Part shown: piece by piece, positions 23,698 through 36,313 of the stretch
Numbering within the stretch: the first letter of the stretch is position 1
Layout of the letters: each line of letters opens with the position of its first letter
DNA from: Pithys albifrons albifrons
Taxonomy: Eukaryota; Chordata; Aves; Passeriformes; Thamnophilidae
Direction: 5' to 3'
Assembly: GCF_047495875.1 (NCBI RefSeq)
Contig: NC_092466.1
Location: 15,558,561-15,622,560, forward strand
DNA: 64,000 nucleotides
Notes under the pieces: model-generated
Told to the model about the DNA's origin: nothing
The model's database searches: none
What the model saw: only the letters and a program-made list of their open reading frames with translations
Position numbers and translations under genes: made by a program

Positions 23698-26084
23698 CCT
23701 GCACACAAAGAGCGGAGCTTTGTGTCACCTCTTGAGTTGAGGGGGGAGAGAGATCCTCCCTCCTTAGTGACAGCCCAGCCAAGCCCTACTGCTGGTGTGG
23801 CCTTCCTGGGGTGGGGTCTTTGTGGGATTCACGTCCTATTTGCTGGACCCAAAACTCCTTGGCTGGCATCTTCCTTTACTATGGCCTCAATGAGCTGTGG
23901 GGAGCCAGCAGCAGCAGAGACCAAAGAAAGAGGTGTAACATTAGCACAGGGCACTGGTAGGAGAGACACAATACTTAACGCCTTTTTGTTTCTTAAATTT
24001 TCCCTAAAAACTGAAAACCAATCAAATGCCTAATGAAACTAGCAGGATACAAACTCAAATGACAGTGAGAGAAGATCTGCTTACAGAGCAATTAGATGTT
24101 TTTAGATGTTTTGAATCATCCCTCCCAGATGAACTGCATCCCAGGACACTCCATGAGCCTCCTGAAGCAGCCTTGGAGATGCAATCACTTAACTGTGAGA
24201 AGCCACCAAGGTTGATGAGGTTTCAGGGGACCGAGGAGGGCAGACTGAAGGCTCTGCTTTCAGAAGAGCGGAAGGAGGTGCTGAGGAATTGCAGAGCAGG
24301 CAAACTGGCTTCAGGTCTCAGAAAAACACTTGGACGAATAATCAAGTTCCTTGTCAGCACTTACAAAATATAAGGAGATGATCAACAGCCACAGGAAAGT
24401 GCCAAGAACAAATCACACTGAAGCAATCTACTGACAGGAGAGCAGGGCTTGTGGGCAGCAAAGCAGCCACTTATGTCTTATACCTCGATGGGTTTTGAGA
24501 CTTTGAACACAAAGGGTTGCACATGATAGTCTCTACAGAAACTGAGGTAACCCTGATCTAGACTGAACTGCAGTGAGAAATACAGACACAACGAGAACAG
24601 CTTTCAGTAATTTGCTGTTAGAGTGAAGGGTCTAGGCATACTGCTCTAGATCTTTTTGCATATTTCCAAAAAACAGTGGGGTATAAAGGAGCAGAAGATG
24701 CATCAAACTTGCCATTGCAGTAAGGTGAAACCATGCACCACCAAAGTGCCAAGGGAGCTGAAGGGGATGGAGGAGAGACCACCGCAGGCTCAGGGAATTG
24801 CTCTGATCCTGGGGTGATGCTTCAAGATTCCAAGTAGTCACACTGCCCACCTGAGGTGCAAGTGAAATGGTGACTGTAAGGAGCTGCTCACTCTGGTTGG
24901 GATAAGCTGCTCACAGCCTGTATGTCTGTATTTATACTGTTGCCTTTCCTGGTCACTGAAAGCCTCAGTGAATATAGAGCCAGCTCTAAGAATAAACTTA
25001 TTTAAAAAGTAAATTTTTAAGGAGAATCAAGGATTAAGCTAACTGAATAGCTAAAATTTAATGGAATGCCGCAAAGTTATGGAAAGAAGTAAGAAAGAGA
25101 AAATGTGGAAAAGAAATTCCTAATCCCTTTCACAACCTTTTCCTAAATGCTACTGGTTGAGTGAAAAGTAGTGGAATTAGACTAATCTAATGTATTCATC
25201 CCACTGGTTCAGACACATTAGCTTTTTCTGGATGTTTAGTGAATTAGAGACAGATCCAGTTACTTAATACTCATTTACTTCAGACCCCCAGGCAAACAAC
25301 TGCACTTGAAATGAGGTTTCTATAAAGAGGATAAGATAGACACCCAAATGACAAATGAAGCTAGCAAAAAAGGTGTTACTGGCCGTTCTCCTGCCAGAAA
25401 TGAAACCTTTTCACGGCGTGAAACAGTTGTACTGCAGAAGGGGATTTGGTTCATGTTTAGAAGCCACTGCAGAGGACTGGGAATTGATTTTCCATGCATC
25501 CATGAAAGAAAACAAGACGTCTGTTTATCCCAATGCAGGGCCTGCCACTGTGAAATTTTATTTTCCCCATGACACTTATTTTGTTTCCGTGCGCCTGGAC
25601 ACAGAGATGCCACATGTATTTCATGTTCTGTCATGACTTTCCAAGCTGGAAACCTCAACAATCAGGGGAGCAGGCTAAGAGAAACACACAGATGTCTGGA
25701 ATTTGCTCCTACACATTTTCAGTGGTCTCCCAGAACAGACCAACCTACAGACTGCAATGAAGCTACAGAGAGCAGAAAGTACTAATAAACCTACCTTTGC
25801 ATCAAACCAGATTGATAATACAGCCACTCCTGGTACCAAGAATATCAGGTACCAAATCCACTTACCTCCTTTGTTCTTGGCAGCTGTTTTGGGATATTGT
25901 GAACTTGGAAAAAAGCCCATCCAGTGACTCTGGGAAGAGCCTTGATAACCAGTTTGCACAAGCTACTCAACCATTTGTGGTTGAAGCATGTATGATCCCT
26001 CTGAGATGACCGCCTTAAACTGGATGTCTTCAGTGCAGACAGCTCATTTAGATGGGAACAGTGTCATGCAGAGCACATGACAGC

Positions 26085-26700
26085 AGTGTGCTCAAGTGGC
26101 CAAGGAGGCCAGTGGCATTCTGGTTTGGGTAAGAAATAATGTGGCAAGCAGGACCAGGGCAGGGATCATCTTCCTGTATTTGGCACTGGTCAGGGTGCAC
26201 CTTGAGTACTGTGTTCAGTTTGGGCCCCTCACTATGAGAAAGACATTGAAGCACTGAAGCATGGCCAGAGAGGGACAACAAAGCTGTTCAAGGGACTAGA
26301 GCACAGGTCTTACGAGGAGGAGATGAAGTAGCTGGGGCTGTTCAGCCTGGAGAAAAGGGGGCTCAGGGAGACCCTATCTCTCTCTAAAACTACCTGAAAG
26401 GAGGTTTTAGCAAGGTGGGGCTCAGCCTCTTCTCCCAAGCAACAAGCAATAGGACAAGAGGAAAGAGCCTCAAGATGTGCCAGGGGAGGTTTACTTGGAT
26501 ACAAGGAAGAATTTCTTCACTGAAAGCATTATCAAGCATTGAAACAGGCTGCTCAGGGAAGAGGTTGAGTCACCACTCCTGGAGATATTTAAACTATGTG
26601 TAGATGTAGCACTTAGGGACACAGCTTAGTGATGGAGTTGGCAGTATTAGGATAATGGTTGGACTCAATTATCTTGGAGACCTTTTCCTATGATTCTGTG
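26085..26700 (+). mobile_element. CR1 LINE 3'-end fragment, about 0.6 kb
   Basis: The plus strand follows the avian CR1 3' region over about 600 bp. Blocks include AAGTGGCCAAGGAGGCC, GAGTACTGTGTTCAGTTTGG, CAGAGAGGGACAACAAAGCTG, CCTGGAGAAAAGGGGGCTCAG, CTACCTGAAAGGAGGTTTTAG, ACAAGAGGAAAGAGCCTCAAG, AGGGGAGGTTTA, AATTTCTTCACTGAAAGC, and a 3' end CCTATGATTCTGTGG resembling the ATTCTATG terminal repeat. It covers the end of ORF2 and the 3'UTR and is interrupted by stops. Divergence suggests an old insertion. It is antisense to HPSE2. Confidence 0.95.
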
Positions 26701-29700
26701 GAGACTAAAGCACAAAAATAAGCTTATTTAGAAGACTTTGAGTGATGTCCAGTCCTCCATGTGTACAAATAGGGCTATAAGAAAATGCTATAAATATTTT
26801 ACTGCCATGACTAGGGATGGCAACATTACTTCTGAGTAATGAGAACATGAAGAAGAATCACAGTATTGTTAACAGCTGGCTAAAACTTACTTTGAATTCT
26901 GGATAATTGCACCGTTTTTTCTTCATGAAACAAAGAAAATCATCCAGGAATTTAACCTTTCCCCAGCTAACAGATCATTAGGCAAGGCTTTCACAAAGTA
27001 CTTCAATAGAAAAAGCCATTGTCGTACCCGAATGAATCTTAATAGAGCAGAACTATATTTATAGGATGTTCTCCCTGCGTCTTTTCCCCCTCTACCCAGT
27101 GCAGAGATGCACATGCTCAACACTCACGTGCCACTGAGCTCAGGGAGAAGGAAAAAAAAACATAAAAAGTGCAAGGATGCTTAGAGTCAGCTTCTTCCAT
27201 TTACTATTTCTCATGTAGTTGGAGTGAGGATAACCAAGGCAGCAAAGCCCCATGCTCTGTTCCCTCACACCCAGTGGCAGCACTTGACGGTGGGTCTCAA
27301 CAGGGTGAGTGCTTGCCTTAGTGGGCTTGGGACAAACAGCAGCCAGTAGTAAGAGACAGAGGCCACATAGTCCTGGCACAAAAAAGAAATCAGAATCCAT
27401 CTGGCCTTTCTCAGCCTTTTGCATCCTCAGTTGCAGAGGCTTGAATGCATCTGGAGAGTGAGTACAGCCCAATGACGCATAGCTGGGCGGCCACTAGTGG
27501 AGATCTTGAGATCTGGCACTCAGCTAAAGCTTTGCACAGAAATTACAGTTTTTAGCTTCTTGTATTGATCTCATACCTTTTGCAAAAGAGAGACAAACAA
27601 TTTCTGTGACGCCAAAAATGATGGTGAGGTTCAAGGGACAAGTATGTCCTTTGGGATTCTTTCCCATTTTTCTTCTTTTTATACAAGGCTAAATTTAATG
27701 TCCTCTGAAAGATGGATGGTACTTAACTCTGTGATATGCCAACACAAAATCTGAGGCACATTAAAAAATCTCTGTCCGTTTAAAATAATTGGAAAGACCT
27801 TCTGGTTGTAGTTACTAAATTAAACATTATACTAGAGACATTTTAAAGAACACAGTATTGACTGCTGTTTGGTGAGAAACCCAGTTCATGAATCTCTGGG
27901 TTTGATAGTCTTCCACATTTTATTCCACTTCAGGAATTTTACTTTGTCAGAGTACAGCACAAAGAGTGGAAATGCATGTGCAGATTGAGATGGAGGCTGA
28001 GATCAGTCAGTGGGCTGAGGGATGGTGAGGCATGGCACAGTGGGCCAGGGGCCTTTGTAACTCTGAGAAGTCAACAAGGAAGACAGCAAAGAAGAGCCTG
28101 TTCTCCCTCTTTTCCCACCATTCACCACATCCATCTCTTGTGTGTACAGCACATGCAAGCACTGAGGAGGATGAGATGAGATGAGAGCAGAGCATGGAGT
28201 GAGCAATATATGGCACAGTCCCCAGATCCTCAGGTTAGCTGAGAGACCAGTTAAATGCACAACACATGAATCCTTCGGTTGATAAAGCAAAGGAATGTAG
28301 TTCTAGAAATAATAATTTCAACTAATCACAGGTATTGCTCAACTCAGCATTCCACATAAATTCTGAGAAAGGCCTGAGATGTCCCTGCAAACATCTCCCA
28401 GTGCTGAAGCCATCACCATCCCCTGCATCTCGCAGGAGACAGTGGAGTGTTGGAACTGGGGAAGACCTGGCAAAGAGAAGTCCAAAGAGATCTTTAGAGG
28501 GAGGGGGCAGAAGGAGTGATACAGGCTGTTCGGAGAAGTGATGAATAAGATGGCTGGTAAGAGCAATGAATGGAAAAAGAAAGATATTCCCACTTATAGA
28601 AGAACATGTGGCTACATGGAAAATTTATTTACAAACAAATTGCCACCATCGTCAGCTGAATCCCATTTGCACTGGCTCTCTTGCGCTGAAAACCCTCGTA
28701 AAACCACATGTGTGTGGCAAGGAATAAATGTTTTCTTAGCAAATAAATATGAATCAGAAGATATGCAATAAGAGTAATTCCAGACCCATGGGACAGGTCA
28801 GCAACACTGGCTTGAAATCATCCCATGGATTGCATCCCCAGTCACGATAGGGTTTCAGGCAAGGAAACCAGAAAGCCCCTATCTACAATCTACACAGTTA
28901 GAGCACTGAAGAGAAGCCTTCACCATCACTGAAAGTTCAGAGGAAAAGTAACATTCCACACTGTCCCTATGCACTGTAACATCTAGCTTGAGCCACTGGA
29001 TCATGGAAAGATTTTCTTATTGTAGCTGCATGCTAAGCCATTCCTTCAAAGTTGCTGCTTAATGAGACTTTTAAAGATTTCAAGGCTACCAAGAAACCCA
29101 CACCATTGCTGGAAATTACATTTTAATGATGGCCATCCCATCTGGGAAGCTGTTTGGTTTTAATTCAGTCTTCTGAAGCATTTTGCTACACAGTAAACCC
29201 CACTAAGTAAAGATGCTGCAGAATTCCCAGGCAAAATTGCTGGCAGGAGGGAAAAATTTGCTTGCATAAGGTACAGGTTTCACCTGAAATGATCCCTCTA
29301 CCTGGTCAGGCTCCCAGTTTCCTCCAAAAAGGATGGAGGAGTGCAGAACTGTCCTTTGCTCTCCTTTACCTACCAGGCTTCCTTATTGCTCCACAGAGGA
29401 CCAAAAGGTGGGAGTGTACTGTGCATGGGAAGTGCTTCCCAAGGCAAGGTGCAGCATTGGAGGTCTGCTCTGAGTGACAAGAAGTGCTTTGGCAGAGCCT
29501 AATGGTGCTATAGAAAAGGGATCTAATTTAATCCCATCTGAAGAATACCTGAAAGTTGGAGGAACTGGCTTTAATACTGCCAGCCAGTAAAGAAATGCTG
29601 TGCACTGTGTGTTAATGAGAACCTGGATTTTATATCCAGCTGGATGACAGATGGGGGATCTGGGGCTATTCCCTTTGGAATATCTAGGAGGCCTTTTTCC

Positions 29701-29874
29701 AAAGGAATTGTCATCATCCTTGGTCTTTAAGCAGCTGAACATCGACCCTCAATATTCATTGAAGTCTTTAACTGGATTTTTCATTTCACTGCCAACGCAG
29801 AGGTGATTATGCTGACCACGTGAGCAAGGTTTAGTCCTTAACAGTGCCGTACAGAAATAGCAGTCTGGGGGCTT

Positions 29875-30392
29875 GGTGTCAATCTCTTGCCAATAAGGAG
29901 CTTGGCCAGCAGCCATGGATTGTGGGCTGAGTTCCCAACTGGCATATAAATTGGAAGACAACCACGAGGTCTGGGTTCAATATCCAATTGCTAAGGAGTC
30001 TGGCTGACAGCCTTATTTTGTGGAATGAATCCCAAATTAATATAATTCTTTTGATACCAGACAAGGGGCATGGACTCCTTCCAAATGCTCTAAGGGCTCA
30101 GATAAAAGCCATAGGCATTGGGTTCCGTGTGTAAATGGTATTGAGGTTGAATAACAGTCAGGATTGGGCTTAATCCTCAGATGGTGAGAAAAAGGAATGA
30201 ACCCTGAGCTCTGTCTTCATGCAAAAAGGAGAACTCAAATGAGCAGAATAGCTCTGTTTTCAATCCTCGCATAGTAAAGAGCTCACAGGACAGTAATGGT
30301 TTCTAGGAACAAGTGTAAACTGACATGGAGCTTCAGAAGAGATATGGCATCTGGGTTCAATCTCCAAATGCTGTAAAGCTCAGATAATGGCC
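29875..30392 (+). repeat. Degenerate tandem repeat, about 96-bp period
   Basis: A recurring block resembling GGGTTCAATCTCCAAATGCT followed by AAGGAGCTCAGATAACAGCC is found at about 29875, 29973, 30072, 30164 (weak), 30257 and 30353, spaced 92-99 bp. Copies differ substantially from one another, so this is an old array. Weaker similarity may extend upstream towards about 29.5 kb and downstream towards 30.45 kb. It matches no satellite that I recognise. Not coding: stops occur in all units. Confidence 0.7.
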
Positions 30393-33300
30393 AGAGGGGC
30401 AATTTCCAAATCCTCTGTTCCAGTCTGGTGTCTGGGTAGAAACCAAGATCATGTTACAGCTAGGAAGGCTGTTTTCTCCTGCTGCATAACTTAAGGTGTT
30501 TTCCCTTTGGAATCAGGATGAATCCAGCCTCTTCCAAAGTTTCAGACAGAAATGGAGGTGAGTGGGGAGAAGACTATATGTTTGAGTAGAGCCAAAAAAC
30601 AGAGTAAGGGAAAATAAAACTGTGAGCACCACCTGCTCTTCCACATCTTGTTGGCCACCCCAGATCACCGGGCTTGAGCCATGGAAATTGCTTCAGAGAA
30701 AATGTGGGTACAGTTCATCAGCATCCTCAGTGGTCCACAGTGCCTGTACTTCTGGGCATCCTTGGGGCCTCTGCAGGAGGCCGCTTGTCCCACCAAGAGA
30801 TCGTGACAACCTGCTTGGCAATTACATCTCACTGACACCACTTGTGCTAGGGATTGGTGTGAAACAGTGGGTGCAGCAGTGACTCACTCCTGCTTCCACA
30901 GCTCACTTGTGGAGTAGCCTCCTGATACAGCTTGTTTAGCTTGATTCAGCCATTCCACTTTGGATAAAGGAATACAAATAATATGAATAGAAAATATTCA
31001 AATATTATTTTGACCAGGCATTTAAAGCTGATCTGTTACATAGGAAACCCTTCCTTGATGAGGTTTTATTGAAAGTGATAAAATGTGAAAAGCTTCAAAT
31101 TTGATAGCACTATCTTCCTGCTCTTGAGGAAACTTAAAAAATCTAATTCCAGTCATTATGACTCTCAGCTTTAACTCTAAAGTCCAAATAGGATGGACCA
31201 CAGAGGACAAGGCCTGATCATTGTGAGTGCTGTTAGAAGAGGCTGTGGTTTGTCACTCTGACCTGCAGCTAGCCAGGCTCTTGAGTAACGACCGCAGACT
31301 TGGGGTAAAAACCTAGAAAACCCCTCTCAGGGCAGCAACTACCTGTTCCTAATGACAAGGAGTGCTGGAGAGAAGCCCTGTCAGCACCATCTCCTGTTTG
31401 GGCAGTGGGCACAGCCCAGCATTTTGCTCTTCACCCTGTGCAAAGCTATGACGCTGAGGTCAGGTTACCCCACATGCCACAATGCCACCTTCCTCCAGGA
31501 TTTACCTATGCACGTGGAGGGAGTGAACCTGCCAGGCTTGGGAACATGGCTGCAGACATAACCCAGCCATCCTGCCAGACCGTTTGCTGACAGAATGACT
31601 GTTTTATATGGCTATAAGTGCAGCTATAAGCGCAGCTGTCTGAAAAGCAACAAAATGTATGATGTGTGTTTCTAAATCCAATGACAGCTGGCAGTGCTGT
31701 TCTGCAGATCATTCCTTCTTTTACATGATTTAACTAAAACACTTCTCTGTGATCACCCTGATTTATTATCAAACAGCAATTTCTGGAAAAATTTAAAAAT
31801 ACTTCCAAATAGGTAAGAAGTGGTCAGCTCCTCAAGCACTCAGTGAGCTCCCAAATAGGCAGGCAGCTAGAGATGGACAGGGACACTTGATTGGAGGACT
31901 GAGTGCCCTCCCTGGCCACCTCACAGGGAGCACGGGGCTGTGAATCACATTGAGATGGGGGCTTTGAAGCAGGGGTAGCTAGGCAGCTGCAGAGCATTAC
32001 CCATGGGTGGGGAAATGGTAATTTATATAGTTGAAAGCTGACTTGAGGTGCAAACATGAGCCATTTCTGTGTTGGCATGGAGGAGAGGTGTCTTAGTCCC
32101 TGAATAGTGCTGCTTCATAGCCCCGGAAGCCACATGGAAGAGGCCTCCCTCTTGCATCTGAGTCTGACCTCTCAGACATGTGCAGCCCAAATCCCCACAG
32201 GTGCATACAAGACAATGTCATAGCTTGCCATACAGCCATATGTTGTAACACAAGACAGAGACAGAAGACAAGGACTGGTACCATGCCTGTCCACACAGAC
32301 ACCTCCTCCTGCCATCTGCAGGGCAGATGATAACAGCTGTCACGGCAACACATGTCCCCTGTGCATCCCTTACTGCTCAGGGAAGCTGCATCCACGTCAG
32401 TCTTTCAAGCTGCCCCAGTCACAAGGCAGAAATTTTCTTTAAAAATGCATCTTCTTGACAGCACCCAAAATACTAACACTGCACCAAGAAAACAGATGTT
32501 TTCAGCACTTCTCTGCAAAAAGTGAGCTGGGCAGCACAGGCTGAGCAACAACCTATGCACATGCTGCATGGCTAAACTGGAATGAAAGATGTACAGGTAT
32601 GAAGCATGTTTTTAACATGATCATTTAATCTCAGTAAAATGTTTAACCCAGGTGATCTGTGTATCTAGTTCACCAATTCTCTTCAGCCCTTCCAGCAGCT
32701 GCCATACACTGTTTTTGCTGCCTAAACTGGTTGTCATGTGGCAGACAGACAGCTTGATCCCTCACACAGGGATGCAAGCCAGATCTAACCAGCAGCATCC
32801 CTGAAGCTGCAGAAGGACCAGTGCCTTGTACCAGGCCCTCTGCCTCCTGTCCCCCGTGACACCGATCAGTCATGCAAGGAGGCAGAACTACCACATCGGG
32901 AACAAATTCAAACTGAGGACTTCAGTGTTGCCAAACCCCAACATTCAAAAATCATGAGTCAAACTTACAAAAATCATGGGACTGGATCAAGAAACCTGGT
33001 TTTAACATAATTTTCATTGCCTGCTGTTCTCAAAAATTTGGGGAACCTTTATAGGATGCTTTTAAGCTCTCCTGCTACCAGGGGAGTTAAAATCTGGCTT
33101 GTATTTTTTTTTCCCTTTTATGGCAGTGGATGTGCAGTGAAACAACCATTTTACTTTACAAGTTGTTAGGGTTGGCCTCCCTTCCCGACGGACAGGGGCT
33201 GCAGCTGGTGGCCAGGGATGGCAGAGGAATGCCTGACATCCCGCAGTGCTGGGCACTGCAGCAGAGATGCTCTGCTGTTAAGCAGGGTTCTGACCATCTC

Positions 33301-36250
33301 CTCTTGCTATTGGGAAGCAAACCCAGAATCCACAAAAATCAGGTGCTTTATTTTATGGGTCTGAGTCAAAGTTTCCTATCATGCAGGGGGCTACAGTCAT
33401 GGTGCACTGCTGAAAACCACCAGTCCCAGTCCCAGCATCCTCCCCTGTCTGCTGACCCCATTCTCACCATTGGCTGTCTCTAGTTGTTCCTACTCAGCGG
33501 AGCAGCTGACTTCCCTGGGAGGAAGAGGGAGTGACTAGGGCTCTTTGCACACTTCGTGAGCTGGGCATCTGGTATTTTTCAAAACTCTGAAACATTTTAA
33601 CTGAAAACTGTCTTAAAAAAAAACACCAACAAACGAAAAAACAAAACCCCAACCAAAAAGCAACACATAAAACCGGAAATGTTTCAATCTGAAATCCTTA
33701 ATTAAAACCACACTCTTTAGTACATAAAGAAGGAAGCTAAAACAGAAATGTACTTTTGCACATTACAGACAGCATTATAATAAACACAGAGCACTGCCAA
33801 GAAAGAGGCATTTTCAAGGCTAAAGTTGATGCCTCCAGCTGCACTCTGATAACGTCAGAGGGTTCATCTGCACTGCTGAGTGGCGCTGCATTTGAAGACA
33901 ACTGTGGCCAACCAAGCTAGTAAGGTACAGAATATGGCAATTACTGGTACAGACTGTAAACACTGAATCAAGGACCATGACTCATTGCAGTCTGTGACCT
34001 CCACTGACTTCCCACAGAATCTAGACCCCAGTCTTAACCTGTAAAATATTTGAAGGAACTGGCCCTGGCTTTCTCTGCTCCTCTGAGCTCACAGATGTGG
34101 CTCAGCTGGATGTACCTGCTTTGACAGGAACTCTCCATGGATAATCTTTGGGGGAAATTTGTACCAAAGTATACAGGGTGGAGTCTGAACCTGATTTTGG
34201 AGGCACAGATGAATGGCCGGGAAAGGCTAGCTTTGTTAGCCTGATGTCCCTCACCAGGCAGCCTGGGATGCACATGAGTCAAACACAGTCCCCCTCAGCA
34301 GGATAGATCAGATATTTTGTTAAGGTACTCACCGCCACCTTAAAATCTGCTGCAAGTATGGAAATCAGCCTATCCCCATGTAAAATATTGCAGCTATTCA
34401 ACATCCATAGTCAAAATAGGCACCTGACTTTGAGTCCAAACGTACCTGGTTTTGCATTCTAGTGGTTGGATCTTGCTCTACCCCTGCCTGCTAGAATTTT
34501 TTTCTTGTGGGTATCTCAATTTTAAGGTCAAGCCTCCTCTAAACACACTTTCATTAAGTAGTGTTTGTTGCAGATCTTCAGTATATTCACAATAATGCAA
34601 GTTTTTCCAAGCTTCCATCAATTCTGCACCTCTTTGCTGTCCTACAAGTCTTACCAAGCTCTGTCAAAAACCACTGCTTTGTGGGACATTTAGGACCTCA
34701 CGAACCAATTGATGCGCTGTGGAAGGACAGGTCTGCTCAGACTCCTGCTCCTCTACAGCAGCTGCAGGGCCAGAGCAGCCTTGTCTGCACGGAAGTGCCA
34801 GGAGAACAAACTAGACTTAATTAAAGCCCTTATACACAGCCACAGCAATTAGCCTCACACATGCTTCATGGAAAGGCATCATTGGAGAGGAATACTGATA
34901 TGAGATGATGTCACCTGTTTAGGAAACAGAAGGAAATTGGAGGGTTTTTTTGTATGAAGAATGCTTTAGATTTTGGGAAGAGGTGAGAAACAGACTTTGT
35001 GCATGCTCCCAGGGATCAAGAAAGAGAAACAAAGCACAGAGAATGTCCCATAGAACTCCATTAATCAGAAATAGAACACAGATGACAAATTTTTGAGTGT
35101 TTGACGGAAGCAGCTAAAATAACTGGAGCTGGTAGGAATAGGTAATTTTAATTACTCTGCTGTCTGCTAAACACAGAGCAGGGCAGGTCCCAGACACTCC
35201 AAGCTTGTGTAATGTGTGGGGAAAAGTTGCTTTGGAGAAGGGAAAGTAAGAGGTGAGAGGATGTTTATTACTTAGATATATTGATAGAGAAAGCTGATTA
35301 GTAGTCCAAAAATGGAAGTAAATTCAAGTGCAAGTGGTTACAAAACCATAAAGTTCAGCAATTTAAGACAGCAAAGAAGCAAGAAAAATGGATTAAAGAT
35401 AATGTATTTCAAAAAAGAGCAAATTTGAACAAATTCAGGGCACAGGTCAAGAGGATCTCTGGGGAAGGGAGTTTAAGACAGCATTTCCCAACCAGTGAGA
35501 CATGGAGAGGCAACAGCTGTGCTGTGGGTCCAGGGGAGAGAGCAGTAGAAAGAACTGCAGGAAAATACCCTGCAAATACATTCCAGTAAGAGGAAGAAAG
35601 AGGAATATATCAATTGGTAACTCAGTGCAAAAGAGTAGGGAACATATTGACACAGAAACAGCTCTTTTCTTTAGTTTTCATCATGACAATTAACTGTGAC
35701 ATGACTGTTATTTACATTAATCTGTAGCATGAAATAGCAGCAGACCTGAAGAGGGACGAAACAGATGAAAGACCCCTTAGGAAACCTAAACCACAGAAGT
35801 GCTCAATTACCAGTGTCAGATTGTATTGCCAAATACAGAAGATTCATTTGTATTCAATAAATACCTCTCCTGCTTTTTTCACCCGGAATTTTGCCACTCT
35901 CAGCATGCCCTCTTACAATACTGCTGTTACTGCTTTACTCCCCTGGACACAAATGCATCCCCAATTCTCTCAACTTCCCTCACTGTTTGCCAGCATTTCA
36001 GGGGAATGCATCTCCTCCAACTTTACTGTAATGGAGATACTACCTGAACTACTTCATTCTGTCAAGGTGAGCAGGGAAGAACAAGCATGGCTCCCTGTGA
36101 AGTAAGCATCCAAAGTGGCCCAGGTAAACTTTATCAAAGCTCTATACCTCTTCATATTTCTGGACAACAACCCAAAGCCAGCCCAGTTCTGTATCAGCAC
36201 TGCAGATATAGGGACTTGGATGGGATGGATGTTAAATTTCACAATTACCC
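30393..36250 (-). other. HPSE2: HPSE2 large upstream intron, part 2
   Basis: Intronic sequence with an A-rich patch at about 33615-33670. No exon of HPSE2 or another gene, and no transposable element, is recognised. Confidence 0.75.
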
Positions 36251-36313
36251 TGCTGGCACTGCTGGCACTGCTGGCACTGCTGGCACTGCTGGCACTGCTG
36301 GCACTGCTGGCAG
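36251..36313 (+). repeat. 9-bp minisatellite (TGCTGGCAC)n
   Basis: Six perfect tandem copies of TGCTGGCAC run from 36251 to 36304, followed by one variant copy TGCTGGCAG (36305-36313). Because the unit is nine bases, all frames stay open: the plus strand reads repeating Leu-Leu-Ala or Gly-Thr-Ala and the minus strand Ala-Ser-Ser-like. That explains the apparent repetitive open frames here. A tract this uniform is likely to vary in length between individuals. Confidence 0.97.

Larger units (their letters stand above)
23162..29874 (-). other. HPSE2: HPSE2 large upstream intron, part 1
   Basis: Start of the very long intron that precedes the 174-nt exon in the transcript. It contains the second 212-bp direct repeat copy (23486-23697) and a CR1 fragment (about 26085-26700). 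A 115-codon plus-strand open frame at 24026-24373 has a protein-like composition but no recognisable similarity and no flanking gene structure. The rest shows nothing I can name. Confidence 0.8.

Noticed and set aside
24026..24373. 115-codon plus-strand open frame with a protein-like, charged composition
   Set aside because: No family is recognised, there is no promoter, splice or polyadenylation context, and frames of this length are expected by chance in 64 kb. Kept only as an intron note.
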